A DNA stretch of 64,000 bases, taken from Sphingobacterium lactis (GTDB taxonomy: Bacteria; Bacteroidota; Bacteroidia; Sphingobacteriales; Sphingobacteriaceae). The notes beneath the pieces were generated by a model. The model ran no database searches, was not told where the DNA came from, and saw only the letters and a program-made list of their open reading frames with translations. This document shows positions 26,985 to 34,733 of this stretch, piece after piece. How positions within the stretch are numbered: the stretch's first letter is position 1; the number at the start of each line of letters is the position of its first letter. The position numbers and the translations under genes are program-made. The stretch covers positions 1,922,001 through 1,986,000 of the forward strand of contig NZ_CP049246.1 in NCBI RefSeq assembly GCF_011046555.1, given 5' to 3'.

Positions 26985-28817
26985 TTATATTAATTTGAAG
27001 ATGTTCCCTTTCCGTTTGACGGTTTTCCATTGTTCGCTATAATCTGGGAAGAGGTAGCGGGGAATAATTTTGGGTGGTACGAGGATATCCTTTTGAAGGA
27101 GATCCTTGATAATGGAGAGGTAATCCTTACGGATTTTTCCCATCATCAGGAGGTGGACATTATTGCCGTCCTTGAGGTAGGTCAATAACTCCATGATGCC
27201 CTTGAGGTAGAGTGCGTCCTTGGTCAGGCCGCCCCCGCGGTAAACGCGCATGACGATCTGAAAGGCTGTTTCATGCTTGAAAGCGAATTGATCGACGAGC
27301 ATAAAGAAACAATCGCTGAAACTATTGCCCAGCAACATGTGCTGTACGGCGAGTACGCGTGCGGCAATGATGCGTAGCCGGCTGTTGTTCAAACCGCCAA
27401 CGATATATTCGGACAGCACGGCCAGGCCTTCCTGCAGTTCCTCATAACCAGGAACACCCAGGCTGAACAGGTTCAGCGGTTGCTGACGGCCATTGAAGTA
27501 GGTGACCACATGTGTGCCGATCTCATGCTGTATCAACGCTTTTGCGCGTTGTTTTGTCAATTTATATTCTGTACTGATATTCAGCGCTCCGCGGTTTACC
27601 ATCACCCCGGAGATGTCTTCTCGAACCCGGATCGGACAGTTGAACTCCGGATCCTGTTGCTGTAGGAATTTGACCTCTTCACGCGCCAATTTTGCGAAAT
27701 CATGCGCATTGATGATTTCGTCCGGTCGCTTCTTTGCATCTTCATCTTCCGTCATCATTAGGATAGCGGTAGCGGAGTTGATCAATTTCTCGGAAACATT
27801 TCCGAAGACCTGCAAACTGCCGTGGACAAAATCCTCCTTACCACGGTCCGCCAACATGGTGACCATGGAGTCCAACTCGGCACGTTTATCCCGGAAGATG
27901 TAGGCCATCGTGGGATCGTAAATATCCTCAATTCGTAGATTGTACAGCCGTCGTTTCACCAGATCGGGATCCACGTGCATCGGGCGGTACAGGAATTTTG
28001 GGGTCTTATAGAATTTATCTTTCTTGAATTGTAACCAGGCATCTGTCGTGTTCAACGGGGTAACCATGAGCAAGAAATCAAACTTCTTGCTTTCCTGAGA
28101 AAGGGCGCCGTCAATATCTGACATCAAAGGCGTCAAGACCTGGTGGAAATTGATTTTTTGTGCCGTTGCATTCAAATGGGTGTAAACCCGTAGGAACTCA
28201 AAAAATAAGCGGGACAGTGATTTGGCCAATGATTCCCGGTACAGACGCATCATGATCGGCAGGACCAGATCATTATTATCGATGTAATTCTGTTTGATGG
28301 AGATGCCCATCAACAGGATCTGTTTGTTCTGTAGTTCTTTCTGATTATATAGGGCTGGAAGATCCGGTGGCATGGGGATGTGGAGGTCCTTTGCTAGGGA
28401 GATACTGATTTCCGGCGCTTCCTTGCGCATGTTCTTCTGGAAATATTCTGCCAGAGGGAGAATGTCCTTTTGGCCGACATGGATCTGGATATCCTCAGTC
28501 TGATCTTTGTCCGCAATCCAAGCTTCCACCAATAGACAGGCACCGAACTCTTCTGCCAATTTCTGGGCAATGGGCTTCAGCCAATCCTCCAGTGCAAATT
28601 CGTCCGACCGACAGACAATGCTGGCATTCTCGGTCTTGGCGAGGTCCGACAGCATCTTGTCCCTCTTCTCGGCATCCTTTACCCGATAGATAAAGACGTA
28701 GGGAACAATCTTATTGAAGATGAATTTCCCCGCATTCGGAATCTGATAATGCACTGCATTTCTCTTGTTGATGGCATTTAGTAGCCTATTGAGCTGTTTG
28801 TTCTTATCTTCCGTCAT
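26985..28817 (-). CDS. DUF1704 (QEGLA-motif) metallopeptidase-like protein
   Basis: A 610-residue cytosolic protein with the zinc motif HEIGTH at residues 431-436 and the family-naming QEGLA motif within EELQEGLAVLSEY (459-471), where the Glu can serve as third ligand. The family is annotated as flavohemoglobin expression-modulating QEGLA protein; eukaryotic relatives with this domain (MATCAP/KIAA0895L) are tubulin tyrosine carboxypeptidases. It overlaps the upstream amidohydrolase gene by 14 bases and precedes the ATP-grasp gene, so translational coupling is likely. A bacterial substrate is not known. Confidence 0.88.
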   Translation of the reverse strand: MTEDKNKQLNRLLNAINKRNAVHYQIPNAGKFIFNKIVPYVFIYRVKDAEKRDKMLSDLAKTENASIVCRSDEFALEDWLKPIAQKLAEEFGACLLVEAWIADKDQTEDIQIHVGQKDILPLAEYFQKNMRKEAPEISISLAKDLHIPMPPDLPALYNQKELQNKQILLMGISIKQNYIDNNDLVLPIMMRLYRESLAKSLSRLFFEFLRVYTHLNATAQKINFHQVLTPLMSDIDGALSQESKKFDFLLMVTPLNTTDAWLQFKKDKFYKTPKFLYRPMHVDPDLVKRRLYNLRIEDIYDPTMAYIFRDKRAELDSMVTMLADRGKEDFVHGSLQVFGNVSEKLINSATAILMMTEDEDAKKRPDEIINAHDFAKLAREEVKFLQQQDPEFNCPIRVREDISGVMVNRGALNISTEYKLTKQRAKALIQHEIGTHVVTYFNGRQQPLNLFSLGVPGYEELQEGLAVLSEYIVGGLNNSRLRIIAARVLAVQHMLLGNSFSDCFFMLVDQFAFKHETAFQIVMRVYRGGGLTKDALYLKGIMELLTYLKDGNNVHLLMMGKIRKDYLSIIKDLLQKDILVPPKIIPRYLFPDYSEQWKTVKRKGNIFKLI

Positions 28818-29589
28818 AATTGAAATGCTTCTTCAGCGTTCCCAGGGAGTTCATCAATAATTGTTTTATCTCAACGATACGTTCTAAATTAGGCGTACCG
28901 GTCCATTCGTTCATGAAATCCTTTCGGAATTCGAAGGAGATCACGCAACCTTTATCGCCGTATTTGGCGTTCAGGTATTGTGCCAGATAGCCTCCCTTAA
29001 ATTTTATGTTCTCCCGGATGTCAATAGGTTCTCCATAGAGCGTATCCTTGCTGATGCAGTTCATAAGCTCGGCAACCAAAGGATTCCATTTCTCCTGGAT
29101 GTAGGCCGTGCCGAGATTGATCTGCGGATTAGCTTCGGTATCAACCTGTTCCAACTCATCGTTACGCTTTGCGTTGTAGCTATGAATATCATAAACCACG
29201 AAGTATCCGAAATCTGCTATGCTTTTCTGGATAAGTTCATCGATCTCATTGTAGATGTTCTTGTGGTCCTGGTAAAGTTCGGCTAGGATATTTTCAGGAA
29301 GGCTATCCTTCCACACGTGAATGCCCCAGGCTTGATCCTTCCGCAGGTATACGGCATCTTCGATCTTCCGATTGATATCCAATTGGAACCGTGAAGTGCC
29401 CACGACAAATTGACTGATGGGCAATTCGGCGAAAACCGCTGTAAAAGGGTCTTCTTCCCGCAGCCGATTCTCTTCGGAAACTTCAAGGTAAGGTTCGGTG
29501 ATGGGGTCAACTTGATGACCATCATGAATGGCGAACGCCCAGAAAGGAACATGTAAATCTTTAATGAAATATCGGGTCAATTTAGACAT
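28804..29589 (-). CDS. N-formylglutamate amidohydrolase family protein
   Basis: A 261-residue zinc-hydrolase-fold protein of the HutG/N-formylglutamate amidohydrolase family (PF05013-like). It shows VVGTSRFQLDINRKIEDAVY, FVVYDIHSYNAKR and an ENIKFKGGYLAQYLNAKYGD region with conserved polar residues. No histidine-degradation gene is nearby, so a HutG role is unlikely. It is the first gene of the three-gene operon and probably acts on the same peptide or amide substrate as its partners. A TGTATTTG box lies just upstream. Confidence 0.85.
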   Translation of the reverse strand: MSKLTRYFIKDLHVPFWAFAIHDGHQVDPITEPYLEVSEENRLREEDPFTAVFAELPISQFVVGTSRFQLDINRKIEDAVYLRKDQAWGIHVWKDSLPENILAELYQDHKNIYNEIDELIQKSIADFGYFVVYDIHSYNAKRNDELEQVDTEANPQINLGTAYIQEKWNPLVAELMNCISKDTLYGEPIDIRENIKFKGGYLAQYLNAKYGDKGCVISFEFRKDFMNEWTGTPNLERIVEIKQLLMNSLGTLKKHFNYDGR

Positions 29590-29736
29590 AGCAAATACAC
29601 AGTTTAATTAAATAACAATAAATCGCTTATTTCGTTTGCGCCAATGACCATTTAAATGGAATAACAACCGGAAGTCGGAATTTATTGGTATCTTGAGGAT
29701 AGAAAACCTAATTCTAGCATTATTTTACTGAATACC

Positions 29737-31116
29737 ATGAAAAGAACCGTAAGTTACATTCTACTGTTATTGCTGTCCTGTTCGCAAGCTATTGCACAGC
29801 GCAGCGATTGGAAGGAAGAATCTGTTGCCAACAAGGAAGAACGCATGAAATGGTGGCGTGATGGCCGTTTTGGCATGTTTATCCATTGGGGACTATACGC
29901 TCTTCCCGCGCGACATGAATGGGTGCAGAGCCGTGAAAAGATTGACCACGAAACCTATAGGAAAAACTATTTTGACCTGTTTAACCCGGACCTGTATAAC
30001 CCGACCGAATGGGCACGGGCGGCCAAGGAGGCAGGGATGAAATATGTGGTGCTGACAGCCAAGCACCATGAAGGTTTCTGCCTATGGGATTCGAAAACCA
30101 CGGATTTCAATGCAGCCAAAACACCTTACGGGAAGGATTTGATCAAACAGTTTGTAGATGCTTGCAAGGCGGAAGGCCTGAAAGTGGGTTTCTATTTCTC
30201 CATGATCGATTGGTCGAATCCGGATTTTACCATCGATTCCAATCACCCGCTTCGGGATAATCAGGAAGCGAGGGCGAAGAATGGGCGCAAGGACATGGGG
30301 AAATTCAGGCAATACCTGAAAGATCAGGTGCGGGAGCTACTGACCAATTACGGTACCATAGATCTTCTTTTCTGGGATTTTTCCTACCCCGGAAAGGATG
30401 GAAAGAGCAACAAAGATTGGGATAGTGAAGGGTTGATCAAACTGGCGCGTGAGCTTCAACCGAATATCATTATGAACGACCGGCTCGACATGTACGACCA
30501 TGCCTGGGGCTGGGATTATAAAACACCTGAGCAGTTTATGCCCAATAAATGGCCGGAATACAATGGACAGCGGGTGCCATGGGAAACTTGCCAGACCTTT
30601 TCGGGCTCTTGGGGGTATCACCGGGATGAAAATACCTGGAAGTCCAACAATCAATTGATTGCCATGCTGATCGAAGTGGTCAGTAAGGGTGGTAACCTGT
30701 TGCTGAATGTAGGCCCGACGGCACGTGGAAATTTCGATGCCCGTGCTACCGACCGTTTGGCGGCCATCGGTGATTGGATGAAATTCAACAGCAAGGCCAT
30801 CTATGGCTGTACGGAAGCACCGGCAGATTTTGAGCGTCCGGATAATTGCCTCTTGACGTATAACCCCGAAACCAAGAGACTCTATGTCCATCTGCTGCAG
30901 TATCCATACAAAACGTTATATCTGCCGAATTTTAAGGGCAAGGTGAAGTATGCACAGTTTCTGCACGATAACTCCGAAATAAAATATACATCCCGTTCCG
31001 GTGCTGAACCGGGGGGTCACATGACCATTACCGCAGGTGAAAAAGACCTTATCGTGGATCTGCCTGTCGTACGTCCTCAGGTTGAAATTCCAGTTATCGA
31101 ATTGGTTTTGAATTAA
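29737..31116 (+). CDS. Alpha-L-fucosidase, GH29
   Basis: A 459-residue secreted glycosidase with a signal peptide ending CSQAIAQ. The family opening GRFGMFIHWGLYALPARHEW is followed by TAKHHEGFCLWDSKTTDFNA; the presumed nucleophile Asp214 is in TIDLLFWDFSYPG. The C-terminal part is a beta-sandwich. It would release terminal L-fucose from glycans in the periplasm or outside. No SusC/SusD pair or other glycosidase is adjacent, so it is not part of a visible polysaccharide utilisation locus. Confidence 0.93.
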   Translation: MKRTVSYILLLLLSCSQAIAQRSDWKEESVANKEERMKWWRDGRFGMFIHWGLYALPARHEWVQSREKIDHETYRKNYFDLFNPDLYNPTEWARAAKEAGMKYVVLTAKHHEGFCLWDSKTTDFNAAKTPYGKDLIKQFVDACKAEGLKVGFYFSMIDWSNPDFTIDSNHPLRDNQEARAKNGRKDMGKFRQYLKDQVRELLTNYGTIDLLFWDFSYPGKDGKSNKDWDSEGLIKLARELQPNIIMNDRLDMYDHAWGWDYKTPEQFMPNKWPEYNGQRVPWETCQTFSGSWGYHRDENTWKSNNQLIAMLIEVVSKGGNLLLNVGPTARGNFDARATDRLAAIGDWMKFNSKAIYGCTEAPADFERPDNCLLTYNPETKRLYVHLLQYPYKTLYLPNFKGKVKYAQFLHDNSEIKYTSRSGAEPGGHMTITAGEKDLIVDLPVVRPQVEIPVIELVLN

Positions 31117-31204
31117 TTAGCGTGAAATTGTTACAGGTAGAACTATACTAATGCCTTGCGTGTTTACGTTGTAGAGTAATAACCAATTTTAAAAGGAGGT
31201 CATT

Positions 31205-31651
31205 ATGAACCTAATACAACGTATTGAACATTGGGGCGATGCCCACCATCCGCGGTGGGTAGACTTTGTCAGGATCGGTTTGGGTATCCTGATTTTCGCC
31301 AAGGGGGTAAGTTTTGTCATGGATCGAGATTCCGTGTTTGCCCTTATCGAAAGGACGCATTTCCAGCTTTCCATTTGGTCTGCGGTACACTATGTCGTGT
31401 TTGCCCACCTCGTAGGTGGTCTATTCATCATGCTGGGTTTTCAGACCCGACTGGCAGTTGCGCTGCAGATACCGATTTTGATCGGCGCGGTATTCTTCGT
31501 GAATATTACGAATGGATTCAGTTTCTTAAATTCTGAATTCTGGCTATCATTGGTGGTGCTGCTCCTGCTCATTTATTTTCTGGTTGTGGGGTCAGGCCCT
31601 TATTCGCTGGATAAAGCAATGGATAAACCAGGCTATAAACGGGATATTTAA
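31205..31651 (+). CDS. DoxX family membrane protein
   Basis: A 148-residue protein with four predicted transmembrane helices: FVRIGLGILIFAKGVSFVM, VHYVVFAHLVGGLFIMLG, LAVALQIPILIGAVFFVN, and WLSLVVLLLLIYFLVVGSG. The RxGLGxLxFxKG pattern in helix 1 and the AxxxHxxGGxxxxxGxxT pattern in helix 2 are those of DoxX proteins. These are small quinone- or redox-linked membrane proteins of uncertain role. Separate from the fucosidase gene by 88 bases. Confidence 0.82.
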   Translation: MNLIQRIEHWGDAHHPRWVDFVRIGLGILIFAKGVSFVMDRDSVFALIERTHFQLSIWSAVHYVVFAHLVGGLFIMLGFQTRLAVALQIPILIGAVFFVNITNGFSFLNSEFWLSLVVLLLLIYFLVVGSGPYSLDKAMDKPGYKRDI

Positions 31652-31713
31652 TTCTTATTGGGATATACCCAATCTAAAGGGTTGAAATGAATGCCCAAAG
31701 ATAAAGTATACAA

Positions 31714-31742
31714 AAATGGCGGCCTGAATTGGGTCGCCATTT
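31714..31742. terminator. Bidirectional terminator between DoxX and SDR genes
   Basis: AAATGGCG pairs with CGCCATTT around a 13-base loop; A-rich and T-rich flanks allow use by both convergent genes. Confidence 0.7.
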
Positions 31743-31764
31743 CTTTTGTAATCTAGCAAATACC

Positions 31765-32517
31765 TTATTGGATACTGTAACCACCGTCAACCACTAAGGT
31801 GTGTCCAACAACAAAGCTCGCGGCGTCACTACAGAGCCAGAGTACGGTTTCAGCGATTTCCTCGGGTTTCCCCAGTCGTTTTGCAGGAACGGTTGCGATC
31901 ATGGCATCCAGCACATCCTGCTGTCCGCCCTCCATCATCTTGTCGACCATAGGCGTATGGATAATGCCTGGACATATGGAATTGATCCGTATACCCATTG
32001 GCGCATACTCCAACGCTGCACTTTTGGTGAGTCCAATGACGCCATGTTTTGCCGCATGGTAGGTCCCGCGCTGGGCCCCGCCCAGGATGCCGCCAATTGA
32101 TGAGCAATTGACAATAGCGCCGCTGCCTTGCTTGCGCATGTGCTGCAGTTCATATTTCATACAGCTCCAGACGCCGCGTAAGTTGATGTTGATTACTTTT
32201 TCAAAATCTTCGATGTCCTGATCAGCCGCATCTGCCAGGATATTTTGAACTGCAGCGTTATTGTATGCAGCATCCAGTCTACCGTACATCCTTACCGTTT
32301 CTTCCACCATTTCCCGGACTTGCTCATCCTTAGAAACATCGCAAATGATACCCATTGCTTGGTGTCCTGCTGTCAAGAGGCTATTTACCGCCCGATCCAA
32401 GGCCTCCCTGTCCATATCTGCCAATACAACGGTCGCTTCGGCTTCCGCAAATGCTTTGGCCGAGGCGAATCCTATTCCCTGTGCTGCACCTGTGATCAGG
32501 GCTACTTTTCCATTCAT
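31765..32517 (-). CDS. Short-chain dehydrogenase/reductase
   Basis: A 250-residue classical SDR: cofactor motif TGAAQGIGFASAKAF, strand motif NNAAVQ (NNAG-like), catalytic Ser in VNCSSIGG and YHAAKHG (the YxxxK pair), ending SFVVGHTLVVDGGYSIQ. The acidic residue after the second strand (VLADMDREALD) favours NAD. The start at 32517 (MNGKVALITGAA) fits the family; an upstream in-frame ATG at 32526 is nearly as good. The AraC regulator gene 189 bases away is divergent and may control it. Confidence 0.9.
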   Translation of the reverse strand: MNGKVALITGAAQGIGFASAKAFAEAEATVVLADMDREALDRAVNSLLTAGHQAMGIICDVSKDEQVREMVEETVRMYGRLDAAYNNAAVQNILADAADQDIEDFEKVININLRGVWSCMKYELQHMRKQGSGAIVNCSSIGGILGGAQRGTYHAAKHGVIGLTKSAALEYAPMGIRINSICPGIIHTPMVDKMMEGGQQDVLDAMIATVPAKRLGKPEEIAETVLWLCSDAASFVVGHTLVVDGGYSIQ

Positions 32518-32705
32518 GTTTATCATCGTATATATTTTTTCGTATTGAAGTTTGTGCTGTTTAACGCTTATGGTCAAAGGTCCTAACTTATTGCTGACCA
32601 CACCATATACATTACACGGATTTTGTTACCATTTTTACGGATTAGGTTCGGTAGGAATCAAAAAGACAAAAATGTGGGTAGATTTGTTTGGCATAAATTA
32701 TAGAA

Positions 32706-33602
32706 ATGGAAGAGATTTTAAGGATCGATACAGTTAGTGAGCACGATGCATTCTACCATAAGGAAAATTTGCATCCTTTGGTGAGTGTGATGGATTTTGA
32801 TGGTCGGGTACCAGCGGAATATGCCTCCCGTATGAATTTTGGCTTTTATATCATTTATTTGAAGGAGGTGGTCTGTGGTGATGTAAAATATGGAAAACAG
32901 CAATATGACTATCAGGATCGCACGTTGGTTTTTGTGGCGCCGGGTCAAGTCATACAGCTGGATATCCATGCTGATTACAAGCCGCAGGGTTACGCATTGC
33001 TGTTCCATCCGGACCTTATACGTGGAACGGATTTAGGGAATCATATCGATCGATATTCGTTCTTCTCCTATCAATCCAAGGAAGCGCTTCACCTCTCTCC
33101 AAAAGAACGGAAGATTGTGCTGGACTGTTTTGAAAAGATCCAATTTGAGTTGGAACAGGGCTTCGATAAACATAGCAGGTTATTGATTGTTGATAACATA
33201 GCCTTATTTCTAAAGTATTGCCAGCGGTTTTATGATCGACAGTTCATCACCAGAAGCGAAGCGAATTCAGATGTATTACAACGCTTTGAAAAAGAACTGG
33301 ACAGCTATTATACATCAGATAAGCCGCAGACCTTGGGATTGCCTTCCGTTAGTTATTTTGCGGAGAAACTTCACCTTTCCACGAATTACTTCGGTGACCT
33401 CATTAAAAAAGAAACCGGCAAGACAGCTTTTGAATATATACAGCTTAAAATAATGGGCATCGCCAAGCAACAGATTCTAGACCGACAGAAAACCATCAAT
33501 GAAATTGCCTATGATTTAGGCTTTAAATATCCAGCACATTTCTCCAGAGCTTTTAAGAAAAGCGTAGGCATAGCTCCTATTGAATTTAGAAGACAGGGTT
33601 GA
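32706..33602 (+). CDS. AraC family transcriptional regulator
   Basis: A 298-residue regulator with an N-terminal cupin-like sensor (about 30-170) and a C-terminal AraC DNA-binding domain (about 190-298) with two helix-turn-helices, VSYFAEKLHLSTNYFGDLIK and KTINEIAYDLGFKYPAHFSR, the second matching the conserved AraC pattern. It faces away from the SDR gene across a 189-bp intergenic region with a TAGATTTG promoter box at about 32680, and precedes a pirin gene. It probably regulates one or both. Confidence 0.9.
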   Translation: MEEILRIDTVSEHDAFYHKENLHPLVSVMDFDGRVPAEYASRMNFGFYIIYLKEVVCGDVKYGKQQYDYQDRTLVFVAPGQVIQLDIHADYKPQGYALLFHPDLIRGTDLGNHIDRYSFFSYQSKEALHLSPKERKIVLDCFEKIQFELEQGFDKHSRLLIVDNIALFLKYCQRFYDRQFITRSEANSDVLQRFEKELDSYYTSDKPQTLGLPSVSYFAEKLHLSTNYFGDLIKKETGKTAFEYIQLKIMGIAKQQILDRQKTINEIAYDLGFKYPAHFSRAFKKSVGIAPIEFRRQG

Positions 33603-33728
33603 AAACGATTGGCGGCTGTGTGATCTTTCTCTTTCCACTGCAAAAGGGCCATATATGCGCTGATTGCCGCATTTCCATTGATATCCTACTTCTTACCATA
33701 CATCAATGCTTTGGCCTCCACATTGGGG

Positions 33729-33736
33729 TATCTTTG
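33729..33736 (+). promoter_or_regulatory. -7 promoter box of the second pirin gene
   Basis: TATCTTTG matches TAnnTTTG, 23 bases upstream of the ATG at 33760. Confidence 0.5.
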
Positions 33737-33759
33737 TATAACAAACAAGGATATTTATC

Positions 33760-34629
33760 ATGAAAACAAAACAAATCGAGAAAGTAATCAAACCAGGGAA
33801 AGCACATTTTGTGGGCGATGGATTTCGTGTCCATGGTTTTATTCCGGCAGCCATAACCATGGAGCGCATGGACCCTTTTCTTGTCTTTGATTATAATGCT
33901 ACATACAATTTTCCGGCAAGCGAGATTCCAAAAGGGGTCGGTGTTCACCCGCATCGCGGTTTTGAGACCGTTACGCTGGCCTATAAAGGTCGTGTCGAAC
34001 ATGGCGATAGCTCCGGGGGTGGGGGTGTCATTGCGGAAGGAGATGTGCAATGGATGACAGCGGCATCGGGAATCCTGCACAAGGAATTCCATGAAACCGA
34101 ATGGAGCAAAACCGGGGGTGATTTCCAAATGGTCCAATTGTGGGTCAACTTACCTTCCAAGTATAAAATGACTGCCCCAAAATATCAAGCCTTGACAAAC
34201 GCTACGATTCCAAAAGTTGAGCTTGACGGAGGCCTGGGAATTGTGGAAGTCGTAGCTGGAAACTATCAGGAAACAGCGGGTGCGGCAAGTACCTTTACCC
34301 CGGTACACCTATATAACGGAAAACTTAAACAGGGCGGCCGCATGGACTTCGCACTTCCTGAACATTTCAATACTGCGGTGTTGGTTCTGGAAGGTCAGGT
34401 GATCATCAATGGCGAACCTATTCCTACGGATCACTTTGTACTTTTCAAAAATGAAGGTACGGATATCCATATCGAAGCCGATTCCGATGCCTTGGTGTTG
34501 GTGCTTTCCGGTGAGCCAATCAATGAACCGATTGCAGCCTATGGGCCCTTCGTGATGAACACCGAAGAGGAGCTGAAACAGGCTTTCCGTGACTTCCAGA
34601 CCGGTAAATTTGGCCATCTGGCAGATTAA
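33760..34629 (+). CDS. Pirin family protein (second copy, 289 residues)
   Basis: A bicupin with the same architecture and length as the pirin at 4510: HPHRGFETVTLAYKGRVEHGD then AEGDVQWMTAASGILHKEFHE (iron ligands His, His, Glu and His), and a C-terminal cupin with SGEPINEPIAAYGPFVMN. The two differ at many positions, so they are old paralogs. Its own promoter and terminator make it a single-gene unit downstream of an AraC gene. Enzyme (quercetinase) or regulatory role cannot be decided. Confidence 0.9.
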   Translation: MKTKQIEKVIKPGKAHFVGDGFRVHGFIPAAITMERMDPFLVFDYNATYNFPASEIPKGVGVHPHRGFETVTLAYKGRVEHGDSSGGGGVIAEGDVQWMTAASGILHKEFHETEWSKTGGDFQMVQLWVNLPSKYKMTAPKYQALTNATIPKVELDGGLGIVEVVAGNYQETAGAASTFTPVHLYNGKLKQGGRMDFALPEHFNTAVLVLEGQVIINGEPIPTDHFVLFKNEGTDIHIEADSDALVLVLSGEPINEPIAAYGPFVMNTEEELKQAFRDFQTGKFGHLAD

Positions 34630-34654
34630 AGTGCTCTTTTCAACATGCTTTTAT

Positions 34655-34716
34655 AAAAAAAGCCCTTCGACCAATTCTGATGAACCATTGGGTTCTCGGA
34701 ATAGGCCGAAGGGCTT
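34655..34716. terminator. Bidirectional terminator between pirin 2 and the copper operon
   Basis: AGCCCTTCG (34661-34669) pairs with CGAAGGGCT (34707-34715); the long loop holds a second small hairpin (GAACC-ATTG-GGTTC). A-run before and T-rich sequence after. Confidence 0.65.
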
Positions 34717-34733
34717 CATGCTTTTTGGGGTTT

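Noticed and set aside
25966..29589. Histidine-utilisation or glutathione-synthesis operon
   Set aside because: No HutH, HutU, HutI or gamma-glutamylcysteine ligase gene is nearby, and the middle gene is DUF1704, which belongs to neither pathway.
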